Translations under genes and position numbers: made by a program
The notes under the pieces: model-generated
Told to the model about the DNA's origin: nothing
The model's database searches: none
What the model saw: the letters and a program-made list of their open reading frames with translations, nothing else
Assembly: GCA_031769625.1 (NCBI GenBank)
Contig: JAUIMM010000888.1
Location: forward strand, 558,001-622,000
Direction: 5' to 3'
Source of the DNA: Taudactylus pleione
Lineage: Eukaryota; Chordata; Amphibia; Anura; Myobatrachidae
DNA: 64,000 nt
In this document: piece after piece, positions 17,240 to 31,982 of the stretch
Position numbering within the stretch: position 1 is the first letter of the stretch
How the letters are laid out: the number at the start of each line of letters is the position of its first letter

Positions 17240-20200
17240 ACATACTCACACTACACCCTATCACCTGTAACACAACACCCTGTCACATAATCACACTACA
17301 CCTGTCACCTGTAGCACTACACTCTGCCACATACTCACTCTACACCCAGTCACCTGTAACACTACACCTTGTCATATAATCACACTACACCCTATCACCT
17401 GTAACACTACACCCTGTCACACACTCACACTACACCCTGTCACCTGTAACACTACACCCTGTCACACACTCACACTACACCCTATCACCTGTAACACTAA
17501 TCCCTGTCACATACTCACACTACACCCTATCACCTGTAACACTACACCCTGTCACATACTCACACTACACCCTTTCACCTGTAACACGACACTCCCTGTC
17601 ACATACTCACACTACACCCTATCACCTGTAACACTACACCCTGTCAGACACTCACACTACACCCTATTACCTGTAACACTACACCCTGTCACATACTCAC
17701 ACTACACCCTATCTCCTGTAACACGACACCCTGTCACATACTCACACTGCACCCTATCACCTGTAACACTACACCCTGTCACATGCTCACACTACACCCT
17801 ATCACCTGTAACACGACACCCTGTCACATACTCACACTGCACCCTATCACCTGTAACACTACATCCTGTCACATGCTCACACTACACCCTATCACCTGTA
17901 ACACTACACCTGTCACATACTCACACTACACCCTGTCACCTGTAACACTACACCCTGTCACATACTCACACTACACCCTGTCACCTGTAACACAACACCC
18001 TGTCACATAATCACACTACACCTGTCACCTGTAACACTACACTCTGCCACATACTCACTCTGCACCCAGTCACCTGTAACACTACACCTTGTCATATAAT
18101 CACACTACACCCTGTCACCTGTAACACGACACCCTGTCACATACTCACACTACACCCTATCACCTGTAACACGACACCCTGTCACACACTCATACTACAC
18201 CCTGTCACATAATCACACTACACCCTGTCACCTGTAGCACTACACTCTGCCACATACTCACACTAAACCCTATCACCTGTAACACTACACCCTGTCACAT
18301 ACTCACACTACACCCTATCACCTGTAACACTACACCCTGTCACATACTCACACTACACCCTATCACCTGTAACACTATACCCTGTCACATACTCACACTA
18401 CACCATATCACCTGTAACACTACACCCTATCACCTGTAACACGACACCCTGTCACATACTCACACTACACCCTATCACCTGTAACACAACACCCTGTCAC
18501 ATAATCACACTACACCCTGTCACCTGTAGCACTACACTCTGCCACATACTCACACTACACAATGTCACCTGTAACACTACACCCTGTCATATAATCACAC
18601 TACACCCTATCACCTGTAACACTACACCCTGTCACACACTCACACTACACCCTGTCACCTCTAACTCTACACCCTGTCACATAATCACAATACACCCTGT
18701 CACCTGTAACACTACACCCTGTCACACACTCACACTACACCCTATCACCTGTAACACTACACCCTGTCACATACTCACACTACGCCCTATCACCTGTAAC
18801 ACTACACCCTGTCACATACTCACACTACACCCTATCACCTGTAACACCACACCCTGTCACATACTCACACTACACGCTATCACCTGTAACACTACACCCT
18901 GTCACATACTCACACTACACCCTATCACCTGTAACACGACACCCTGTCACCTGTAACACTACACCCTGTCACATACTCACACTACACCCTATCACCTGTA
19001 ACACGACACCCTGTCACATACTCACACTACACCCTATCACCTGTAACATGACACCCTGTCACACACTCATACTACACCCTGTCACATAATCACACTAGAC
19101 CCTGTCACCTGTAGCACTACACTCTGCCACATACTCACACTACACCCTATCACCTGTAACACTACACCCTGTCACACACTCACACTACACCCTATCACCT
19201 GTAACACGACACCCTGTCACATACTCACACTACACCCTGTCACCTGTAACACAACACCCTGTCACATAATCACACTACACCTGTCACCTGTAGGACTACA
19301 CTCTGCCACATACTCACTCTACACCCAGTCACCTGTAACACTACACCTTGTCATATAATCACACTACACCCTATCACCTGTAACACTACACCGTGTCACA
19401 CACTCACACTACACCCTATCACCTGTAACACTACACCCTGTCACATACTCACACTACACCCTATCACCTGTAACACTACACCCTGTCACATACTCACACT
19501 ACACCCTGTCACCTGTAACACGACACTCCCTGTCACATACTCACACTACACCCTATCACCTGTAACACTACACCCTGTCACATACTCACACTACACCCTA
19601 TCACCTGTAACACTATACCCTGTCACATACTCACACTACACCCTATCACCTGTAACACTACACCCTGTCACATACTCACACTACACCCTATCACCTGTAA
19701 CACTACACCCTGTAACATACTCACACTACACCCTATCACCTGTAACACGACACCCTGTCACATACTCACACTACACCCTATCACCTGTAACACAACACCC
19801 TGTCACATAATCACACTACACCTGTCACCTGTAGCACTACACTCTGCCACATACTCACACTACACCATGTCACCTGTAACACTACACCCTGTCATATAAT
19901 CACACTACACCCTATCACCTGTAACACTACACCCTGTCACCTGTAACACTACACCCTGTCACATAATCACACTACATCCTGTCACCTGTAACACTACACC
20001 CTGTCACACACTCACACTACACCCTATCACCTGTAACATTACACCCTGTCACATACTCACACTACACCCTATCACCTGTAACACGACACCCTGTCACATA
20101 CTCACACTACACGCTATCACCTGTAGCACTACACCCTGTCACATACTCACACTACACCCTATCACCTGTAACACGACAACCTGTCACCTGTAACACTACA

Positions 20201-23200
20201 CCCTGTCACATACTCACACTACACCCTATCACCTGTAACACGACACCCTGTCACATACTCACACTACACCCTATCACCTGTAACATGACACCCTGTCACA
20301 CACTCATACTACACCCTGTCACATAATCACACTACACCCTGTCACCTGTAGCACTACACTCTGCCACATACTCACACTACACCCTATCACCTGTAACACT
20401 ACACCCTGTCACATACTCACACTACACCCTATCACCTGTAACACTACACCCTGTCACATACTCACACTACACCCTATCACCTGTAACACTACACCCTGTC
20501 ACATACTCACACTACACCCTATCACCTGTAACACTACACCCTGTAACATACTCACACTACACCCTATCACCTGTAACACTACACCCTGTCACACACTCAC
20601 ACTACACCCTGTCACCTGTAACACTACACCCTGTCACACACTCACACTACACCCTATCACCTGTAACACTACACCCTGTCACATACTCACACTACACCCT
20701 ATCACCTGTAACACTACACCCTGTCACATACTCACACTACACCCTTTCACCTGTAACACGACACTCCCTGTCACATACTCACACTACACCCTATCACCTG
20801 TAACACTACACCCTGTCACACACTCACACTACACCCTGTTACCTGTAACACTACACCCTGTCACATACTCACACTACACCCTATCACCTGTAACACTACA
20901 CCCTGTCACATACTCACACTGCACCCTATCACCTGTAACACTACACCCTGTCACATGCTCACACTACACCCTATCACCTGTAACACTACACCTGTCACAT
21001 ACTCACACTACACACTGTCACCTGTAACACTACACCCTGTCACATACTCACACTACACCCTGTCACCTGTAACACAACACCCTGTCACATAATCACACTA
21101 CACCTGTCACCTGTAGCACTACACTCTGCCACATACTCACTCTACACCCAGTTACCTGTAACACTACACCTTGTCATATAATCACACTACACCCTATCAC
21201 CTGTAACACTACACCCTGTCACACACTCACACTACACCCTGTCACCTGTAACACTACACCCTGTCACATACTCACACTACACCCTATCACCTGTAACACG
21301 ACACCCTGTCACCTGTAACACTACACCCTGTCACATACTCACACTACACCCTATCACCTGTAACACGACACCCTTTCACATACTCACACTACACCCTATC
21401 ACTTGTAACACGACACCCTGTCACACACTCATACTACACCCTGTCACATAATCACACTACACCCTGTCACCTGTAGCACTACACTCTGCCACATACTCAC
21501 ACTACACCTTATCACCTGTAACACTACACCCTGTCACATACTCACACTACACCCTATCACCTGTAACACTACACCCTGTCACATACTCACACTACACCCT
21601 ATCACCTGTAACACTACACCCTGTCACATACTCACACTACACTCTATCACCTGTAACACTACACCCTGTAACATACACACACTACACCTTATCACCTGTA
21701 ACACGACACCCTGTCACATACTCACACTACACCCTATCACCTGTAACACAACACCCTGTCACATAATCACACTACACCTGTCACCTGTAGCACTACACTC
21801 TGCCACATACTCACTCTACACCCAGTCACCTGTAACACTACACCTTGTCATATAATCACACTACACCCTATCACCTGTAACACTACACCCTGTCACACAC
21901 TCACACTACACCCTGTCACCTGTAACACTACACCCTGTCACACACTCACACTACACCCTATCACCTGTAACACTAATCCCTGTCACATACTCACACTACA
22001 CCCTATCACCTGTAACACTACACCCTGTCACATACTCACACTACACCCTTTCACCTGTAACACGACACTCCCTGTCACATACTCACACTACACCCTATCA
22101 CCTGTAACACTACACCCTGTCAGACACTCACACTACACCCTATTACCTGTAACACTACACCCTGTCACATACTCACACTACACCCTATCTCCTGTAACAC
22201 GACACCCTGTCACATACTCACACTGCACCCTATCACCTGTAACACTACACCCTGTCACATGCTCACACTACACCCTATCACCTGTAACATGACACCCTGT
22301 CACATACTCACACTGCACCCTATCACCTGTAACACTACATCCTGACACATGCTCACACTACACCCTATCACCTGTAACACTACACCTGTCACATACTCAC
22401 ACTACACCCTGTCACCTGTAACACTACACCCTGTCACATACTCACACTACACCCTGTCACCTGTAACACAACACCCTGTCACATAATCACACTACACCTG
22501 TCACCTGTAACACTACACTCTGCCACATACTCACTCTGCACCCAGTCACCTGTAACACTACACCTTGTCATATAATCACACTACACCCTGTCACCTGTAA
22601 CACGACACCCTGTCACATACTCACACTACACCCTATCACCTGTAACACGACACCCTGTCACACACTCATACTACACCCTATCACATAATCACACTACACC
22701 CTGTCACCTGTAGCACTACACTCTGCCACATACTCACACTAAACCCTATCAACTGTAACACTACACCCTGTCACATACTCACACTACACCCTATCACCTG
22801 TAACACTACACCCTGTCACATACTCACACTACACCCTATCACCTGTAACACTATACCCTGTCACATACTCACACTACACCATATCACCTGTAACACTACA
22901 CCCTGTCACATACTCACACTACACCCTATCACCAGTAACACTACACCCTATAACATACTCACACTACACCCTATCACCTGTAACACGACACCCTGTCACA
23001 TACTCACACTACACCCTATCACCTGTAACACAACACCCTGTCACATAATCACACTACACCCTGTCACCTGTAGCACTACACTCTGCCAAATACTCACACT
23101 ACACCATGTCACCTGTGACACTACACCCAGTCATATAATCACACTACACCCTATCACCTGTAACACTACACCCTGTCGCACACTCACACTACACCCTGTC

Positions 23201-26200
23201 ACCTGTAACACTACACCCTGTCACATAATCACACTACACCATGTCACCTGTAACACTACACCCTGTCACACACTCACACTACACCCTATCACCTGTAACA
23301 CTACACCCTGTCACATACTCACACTACACGCTATCACCTGTAACACTACACCCTGTCACATACTCACACTACACCCTATCACCTGTAACATGACACCCTG
23401 TCACCTGTAACATTACACCCTGTCACATACTCACACTACACACTATCACCTGTAACACGACACCCTGTCACATACTCACACTACATCCTATCACGTGTAA
23501 CACTACACCCTGTCACATACTCACACTACACCCTATCACCTGTAACACTACACACTGTCACATACTCACACTACACCCTATCACCTGTAACACGACACCC
23601 TGTCACATAATCACACTACACCCTGTCACCTGTAACACAACACCCTGTCACATAATCACACTACACCTGTCACCTGTAGCACTACACTCTGCCACATACT
23701 CACTCTACACCCAGTTACCTGTAACACTACACCTTGTCATATAATCACACTACACCCTATCACCTGTAACACTACACCCTGTCACACACTCACACTACAC
23801 CCTGTCACCTGTAACACTACACCCTGTCACATACTCACACTACACCCTATCACCTGTAACACGACACCCTGTCACCTGTAACACTACACCCTGTCACATA
23901 CTCACACTACACCCTATCACCTGTAACACGACACCCTTTCACATACTCACACTACACCCTATCACCTGTAACACGACACCCTGTCACACACTCATACTAC
24001 ACCCTGTCACATAATCACACTACACCCTGTCACCTGTAGCACTACACTCTGCCACATACTCACACTACACCTTATCACCTGTAACACTACACCCTGTCAC
24101 ATACTCACACTACACCCTATCACCTGTAACACTACACCCTGTCACATACTCCCACTACACCCTATCACCTGTAACACTACACCCTGTCACATACTCACAC
24201 TACACTCTATCACCTGTAACACTACACCCTGTAACATACTCACACTACACCTTATCACCTGTAACACGACACCCTGTCACATACTCACACTACACCCTAT
24301 CACCTGTAACACAACACCCTGTCACATAATCACACTACACCTGTCACCTGTAGCACTACACTCTGCCACATACTCACTCTACACCCAGTCACCTGTAACA
24401 CTACACCTTGTCATATAATCACACTACACCCTATCACCTGTAACACTACACCCTGTCACACACTCACACTACACCCTGTCACCTGTAACACTACACCCTG
24501 TCACACACTCACACTACACCCTATCACCTGTAACACTAATCCCTGTCACATACTCACACTACACCCTATCACCTGTAACACTACACCCTGTCACATACTC
24601 ACACTACACCCTTTCACCTGTAACACGACACTCCCTGTCACATACTCACACTACACCCTATCACCTGTAACACTACACCCTGAGACACTCACACTACACC
24701 CTATTACCTGTAACACTACACCCTGTCACATACTCACACTACACCCTATCTCCTGTAACACGACACCCTGTCACATACTCACACTGCACCCTATCACCTG
24801 TAACACTACACCCTGTCACATGCTCACACTACACCCTATCACCTGTAACACGACACCCTGTCACATACTCACACTGCACCCTATCACCTGTAACACTACA
24901 TCCTGTCACATGCTCACACTACACCCTATCACCTGTAACACTACACCTGTCACATACTCACACTACACCCTGTCACCTGTAACACTACACCCTGTCACAT
25001 ACTCACACTACACCCTGTCACCTGTAACACAACACCCTGTCACATAATCACACTACACCTGTCACCTGTAACACTACACTCTGCCACATACTCACTCTGC
25101 ACCCAGTCACCTGTAACACTACACCTTGTCATATAATCACACTACACCCTGTCACCTGTAACACGACACCCTGTCACATACTCACACTACACCCTATCAC
25201 CTGTAACACGACACCCTGTCACACACTCATACTACACCCTGTCACATAATCACACTACACCCTGTCACCTGTAGCACTACACTCTGCCACATACTCACAC
25301 TAAACCCTATCACCTGTAACACTACACCCTGTCACATACTCACACTACACCCTATCACCTGTAACACTACACCCTGTCACATACTCACACTACACCCTAT
25401 CACCTGTAACACTATACCCTGTCACATACTCACACTACACCATATCACCTGTAACACTACACCCTATCACCTGTAACACGACACCCTGTCACATACTCAC
25501 ACTACACCCTATCACCTGTAACACAACACCCTGTCACATAATCACACTACACCCTGTCACCTGTAGCACTACACTCTGCCACATACTCACACTACACAAT
25601 GTCACCTGTAACACTACACCCTGTCATATAATCACACTACACCCTATCACCTGTAACACTACACCCTGTCACACACTCACACTACACCCTGTCACCTCTA
25701 ACTCTACACCCTGTCACATAATCACAATACACCCTGTCACCTGTAACACTACACCCTGTCACACACTCACACTACACCCTATCACCTGTAACACTACACC
25801 CTGTCACATACTCACACTACGCCCTATCACCTGTAACACTACACCCTGTCACATACTCACACTACACCCTATCACCTGTAACACCACACCCTGTCACATA
25901 CTCACACTACACGCTATCACCTGTAACACTACACCCTGTCACATACTCACACTACACCCTATCACCTGTAACACGACACCCTGTCACCTGTAACACTACA
26001 CCCTGTCACATACTCACACTACACCCTATCACCTGTAACACGACACCCTGTCACATACTCACACTACACCCTATCACCTGTAACATGACACCCTGTCACA
26101 CACTCATACTACACCCTGTCACATAATCACACTAGACCCTGTCACCTGTAGCACTACACTCTGCCACATACTCACACTACACCCTATCACCTGTAACACT

Positions 26201-29200
26201 ACACCCTGTCACACACTCACACTACACCCTATCACCTGTAACACGACACCCTGTCACATACTCACACTACACCCTGTCACCTGTAACACAACACCCTGTC
26301 ACATAATCACACTACACCTGTCACCTGTAGGACTACACTCTGCCACATACTCACTCTACACCCAGTCACCTGTAACACTACACCTTGTCATATAATCACA
26401 CTACACCCTATCACCTGTAACACTACACCGTGTCACACACTCACACTACACCCTATCACCTGTAACACTACACCCTGTCACATACTCACACTACACCCTA
26501 TCACCTGTAACACTACACCCTGTCACATACTCACACTACACCCTGTCACCTGTAACACGACACTCCCTGTCACATACTCACACTACACCCTATCACCTGT
26601 AACACTACACCCTGTCACATACTCACACTACACCCTATCACCTGTAACACTATACCCTGTCACATACTCACACTACACCCTATCACCTGTAACCCTACAC
26701 CCTGTCACATACTCACACTACACCCTATCACCTGTAACACTACACCCTGTAACATACTCACACTACACCCTATCACCTGTAACACGACACCCTGTCACAT
26801 ACTCACACTACACCCTATCACCTGTAACACAACACCCTGTCACATAATCACACTACACCTGTCACCTGTAGCACTACACTCTGCCACATACTCACACTAC
26901 ACCATGTCACCTGTAACACTACACCCTGTCATATAATCACACTACACCCTATCACCTGTAACACTACACCCTGTCACCTGTAACACTACACCCTGTCACA
27001 TAATCACACTACATCCTGTCACCTGTAACACTACACCCTGTCACACACTCACACTACACCCTATCACCTGTAACATTACACCCTGTCACATACTCACACT
27101 ACACCCTATCACCTGTAACACGACACCCTGTCACATACTCACACTACACGCTATCACCTGTAGCACTACACCCTGTCACATACTCACACTACACCCTATC
27201 ACCTGTAACACGACAACCTGTCACCTGTAACACTACACCCTGTCACATACTCACACTACACCCTATCACCTGTAACACGACACCCTGTCACATACTCACA
27301 CTACACCCTATCACCTGTAACATGACACCCTGTCACACACTCATACTACACCCTGTCACATAATCACACTACACCCTGTCACCTGTAGCACTACACTCTG
27401 CCACATACTCACACTACACCCTATCACCTGTAACACTACACCCTGTCACATACTCACACTACACCCTATCACCTGTAACACTACACCCTGTCACATACTC
27501 ACACTACACCCTATCACCTGTAACACTACACCCTGTCACATACTCACACTACACCCTATCACCTGTAACACTACACCCTGTAACATACTCACACTACACC
27601 CTATCACCTGTAACACTACACCCTGTCACACACTCACACTACACCCTGTCACCTGTAACACTACACCCTGTCACACACTCACACTACACCCTATCACCTG
27701 TAACACTACACCCTGTCACATACTCACACTACACCCTATCACCTGTAACACTACACCCTGTCACATACTCACACTACACCCTTTCACCTGTAACACGACA
27801 CTCCCTGTCACATACTCACACTACACCCTATCACCTGTAACACTACACCCTGTCACACACTCACACTACACCCTGTTACCTGTAACACTACACCCTGTCA
27901 CATACTCACACTACACCCTATCACCTGTAACACTACACCCTGTCACATACTCACACTGCACCCTATCACCTGTAACACTACACCCTGTCACATGCTCACA
28001 CTACACCCTATCACCTGTAACACTACACCTGTCACATACTCACACTACACACTGTCACCTGTAACACTACACCCTGTCACATACTCACACTACACCCTGT
28101 CACCTGTAACACAACACCCTGTCACATAATCACACTACACCTGTCACCTGTAGCACTACACTCTGCCACATACTCACTCTACACCCAGTTACCTGTAACA
28201 CTACACCTTGTCATATAATCACACTACACCCTATCACCTGTAACACTACACCCTGTCACACACTCACACTACACCCTGTCACCTGTAACACTACACCCTG
28301 TCACATACTCACACTACACCCTATCACCTGTAACACGACACCCTGTCACCTGTAACACTACACCCTGTCACATACTCACACTACACCCTATCACCTGTAA
28401 CACGACACCCTTTCACATACTCACACTACACCCTATCACCTGTAACACGACACCCTGTCACACACTCATACTACACCCTGTCACATAATCACACTACACC
28501 CTGTCACCTGTAGCACTACACTCTGCCACATACTCACACTACACCTTATCACCTGTAACACTACACCCTGTCACATACTCACACTACACCCTATCACCTG
28601 TAACACTACACCCTGTCACATACTCACACTACACCCTATCACCTGTAACACTACACCCTGTCACATACTCACACTACACTCTATCACCTGTAACACTACA
28701 CCCTGTAACATACACACACTACACCTTATCACCTGTAACACGACACCCTGTCACATACTCACACTACACCCTATCACCTGTACCACAACACCCTGTCACA
28801 TAATCACACTACACCTGTCACCTGTAGCACTACACTCTGCCACATACTCACTCTACACCCAGTCACCTGTAACACTACACCTTGTCATATAATCACACTA
28901 CACCCTATCACCTGTAACACTACACCCTGTCACACACTCACACTACACCCTGTCACCTGTAACACTACACCCTGTCACACACTCACACTACACCCTATCA
29001 CCTGTAACACTAATCCCTGTCACATACTCACACTACACCCTATCACCTGTAACACTACACCCTGTCACATACTCACACTACACCCTTTCACCTGTAACAC
29101 GACACTCCCTGTCACATACTCACACTACACCCTATCACCTGTAACACTACACCCTGTCAGACACTCACACTACACCCTATTACCTGTAACACTACACCCT

Positions 29201-30655
29201 GTCACATACTCACACTACACCCTATCTCCTGTAACACGACACCCTGTCACATACTCACACTGCACCCTATCACCTGTAACACTACACCCTGTCACATGCT
29301 CACACTACACCCTATCACCTGTAACATGACACCCTGTCACATACTCACACTGCACCCTATCACCTGTAACACTACATCCTGACACATGCTCACACTACAC
29401 CCTATCACCTGTAACACTACACCTGTCACATACTCACACTACACCCTGTCACCTGTAACACTACACCCTGTCACATACTCACACTACACCCTGTCACCTG
29501 TAACACAACACCCTGTCACATAATCACACTACACCTGTCACCTGTAACACTACACTCTGCCACATACTCACTCTGCACCCAGTCACCTGTAACACTACAC
29601 CTTGTCATATAATCACACTACACCCTGTCACCTGTAACACGACACCCTGTCACATACTCACACTACACCCTATCACCTGTAACACGACACCCTGTCACAC
29701 ACTCATACTACACCCTATCACATAATCACACTACACCCTGTCACCTGTAGCACTACACTCTGCCACATACTCACACTAAACCCTATCAACTGTAACACTA
29801 CACCCTGTCACATACTCACACTACACCCTATCACCTGTAACACTACACCCTGTCACATACTCACACTACACCCTATCACCTGTAACACTATACCCTGTCA
29901 CATACTCACACTACACCATATCACCTGTAACACTACACCCTGTCACATACTCACACTACACCCTATCACCAGTAACACTACACCCTATAACATACTCACA
30001 CTACACCCTATCACCTGTAACACGACACCCTGTCACATACTCACACTACACCCTATCACCTGTAACACAACACCCTGTCACATAATCACACTACACCCTG
30101 TCACCTGTAGCACTACACTCTGCCAAATACTCACACTACACCATGTCACCTGTGACACTACACCCAGTCATATAATCACACTACACCCTATCACCTGTAA
30201 CACTACACCCTGTCGCACACTCACACTACACCCTGTCACCTGTAACACTACACCCTGTCACATAATCACACTACACCATGTCACCTGTAACACTACACCC
30301 TGTCACACACTCACACTACACCCTATCACCTGTAACACTACACCCTGTCACATACTCACACTACACGCTATCACCTGTAACACTACACCCTGTCACATAC
30401 TCACACTACACCCTATCACCTGTAACATGACACCCTGTCACCTGTAACATTACACCCTGTCACATACTCACACTACACACTATCACCTGTAACACGACAC
30501 CCTGTCACATACTCACACTACATCCTATCACGTGTAACACTACACCCTGTCACATACTCACACTACACCCTATCACCTGTAACACTACACACTGTCACAT
30601 ACTCACACTACACCCTATCACCTGTAACACGACACCCTGTCACATAATCACACTA
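16571..30655. repeat. 7.04-kb tandem duplication within the satellite
   Basis: Copy one (about 16,571-23,615) and copy two (about 23,615-30,655) abut. Shared rare variants sit at a 7,037-bp offset: the TGTAGGAC unit at 19,289 and 26,326, ACCTGTGACA at 23,111 and 30,148, CTACATCCTATCACGTG at 23,481 and 30,518, and a chance open frame at 17,783 and 24,820. A 2-bp loss near 24,682 makes the offset 7,039 upstream of it (CCCAGTTACC at 16,671 and 23,710). Few substitutions separate the copies, so this looks recent compared with divergence between 45-bp units. Confidence 0.87.
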
Positions 30656-31321
30656 CACCCTATCACCTGTAACACTACACCCTGTCAAATAATCACACTA
30701 CACCCTGTCACCTGTAACACTACACCCTGTAACACACTCACACTACACCTTATTACCTGTAACACTACACCCTGTCACATACTCACACTACACGCTATCA
30801 CTTGTAACACTACACCCTGTCACATACTCACACTACACCCTATCACCTGTAACACGACACCCTGTCACCTGTAACACTACACCCTGTCACATACTCACAC
30901 TACACCCTATCACCTGTAACACGACACCCTGTCACATACTCACACTACACCCTATAACCTGTAACACGACACCCTGTCACATACTCACACTACACCCTAT
31001 CACCTGTAACACAACACCCTGTCACATACTCACACTACACCCTATCACCTGTAACACGACACCCTGTCACACACTCATACTACACCCTGTCACATAATCA
31101 CACTACACCCTGTCACCTGTAGCACTACACCCTGTCACATACTCACACTACACCCTATCACCTGTAACACGACACCCTGTCACATACTCACACTACACCC
31201 TATAACCTGTAACACGACACCCTGTCACATACTCACACTACACCCTATCACCTGTAACACTACACCCTGTCACATACTCACACTACACCCTATCACCTGT
31301 AACACTATACCCTGTCACATA

Positions 31322-31326
31322 CTCAC
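31322..31326. other. Target site duplication, left copy (CTCAC)
   Basis: The five bases CTCAC precede the 5' LTR and recur right after the 3' LTR. Removing the element and one copy restores a normal satellite unit. Confidence 0.9.
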
Positions 31327-31918
31327 TGTGAGGAGACAAGGGAAAAGGACTTCTAGGACTTGCCTGCATGTTGAAAAGAGTTATGACCCAGTTCTGTGTT
31401 CTTAAATTGAAACCCTCAGTCTGCATGTCTCATACAGGAAGTTTGCCAGCAGCAGACAGCAAAGGTGTGTTCCTGTTACAAAACCCTCCTCCTTCCTCTC
31501 TGCAAAGACTGACACCTGAGCCCACCAATGAGGGAGAGAGAGGGAAGTAGGGTGGTGCAGCAAGAGGAATTGTGGGATAGTGTGTGTGTAGAGTGTGACT
31601 CTGAAGGTTGGGGTGTTGTCCCCTCTCAGTGTCTTAAGATATATAACAGCTCTGTGTGCCCTGTTACAGCTGGCCAGGTAGGGAAGAGATATATAGCAGC
31701 TCTGTGTTCCCTGTTACAGCTGGCCAGGTAGGGAAGAGATATACAGCAGCTGGAAAAGACTTTGCTGAACTCTGAGTGGACTGTAATGATATAACCCTGC
31801 TTACTGTTTGCTGAATTTCTGTGTCTCCATGAATAAAGTTCATCATTCCTTCATTATAACCTGCTCCACTGTGTGATCCCTGAACCCCAGGATACCCAGG
31901 ACACCCGGTATCCTCACA
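31327..31918 (+). repeat. 5' LTR of the Gmr1-like element
   Basis: Begins TGTGAGGAGACAAG and ends GGTATCCTCACA, so it has the usual TG...CA ends. A TATATAA box lies at 31,640-31,646 and an AATAAA polyadenylation signal at 31,832-31,837. This suggests that transcription starts around 31,665-31,675 and that the R region ends soon after about 31,850; these limits are inferred. A 50-bp direct repeat (2.3 copies, 31,637-31,755) covers the TATA region. Small open frames here are duplicated in the other LTR and are not genes. Confidence 0.93.
31637..31755 (+). repeat. 50-bp direct repeats over the LTR core promoter
   Basis: Units start at 31,637, 31,687 and 31,737 with AGATATA and contain CCCTGTTACAGCTGGCCAGG. 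The third is partial. The first unit carries the best TATA box; the later ones have ATATATAGC and ATATACAGC. The same array is in the 3' LTR at +5,276. The repeat may multiply a promoter or enhancer element (inference). Confidence 0.85.
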
Positions 31919-31920
31919 TT

Positions 31921-31937
31921 TGGCGGCAGCGGTGGGA
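31921..31937 (+). promoter_or_regulatory. Primer binding site, probably tRNA-Leu
   Basis: TGGCGGCAGCGGTGGGA begins two bases after the 5' LTR. It is complementary, with one mismatch, to the 3' end of vertebrate tRNA-Leu of the kind ending TCCCACCGCTGCCA plus CCA. The tRNA end is from general knowledge and was not searched. Confidence 0.75.
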
Positions 31938-31982
31938 CGTCACACAGTTCCTGCAGTAATTCCAGGGGAGTGAGTAGAAGCC

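Larger units (their letters stand above)
1..31326. repeat. 45-bp satellite array, left segment
   Basis: The whole segment is one tandem repeat of about 45 bp, roughly 690 copies, and continues past the left window edge. Each unit is a dimer of related halves: a 22-bp half starting CACCTGTAACACTAC and a 23-bp half starting CACATACTCACACTAC, both ending in CACCCTGT or CACCCTAT. The plus strand is rich in A, C and T and poor in G. Recurrent variants mark unit types: AACACGAC for AACACTAC, TGTAGCACTACACTCTGCC, CACATGCTCAC, CATATAATCAC, and CTCTAACTCTAC. Places where two 22-bp halves follow each other, for example near 3,270 and 5,590, shift the register by half a unit. No gene is visible. Short open frames exist only because 45 is a multiple of three. 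Confidence 0.97.

Noticed and set aside
759..25047. Recurrent 61- and 75-codon frames (MLTLHPITCNTTP...) in the satellite
   Set aside because: The unit is 45 bp, so one frame stays open across many units by arithmetic. The peptides are the repeat translated, with no conserved start context or domain.
1..31326. CRISPR array
   Set aside because: Repeats are contiguous and the would-be spacers are themselves variants of the repeat. There are no cas genes and the DNA is vertebrate.
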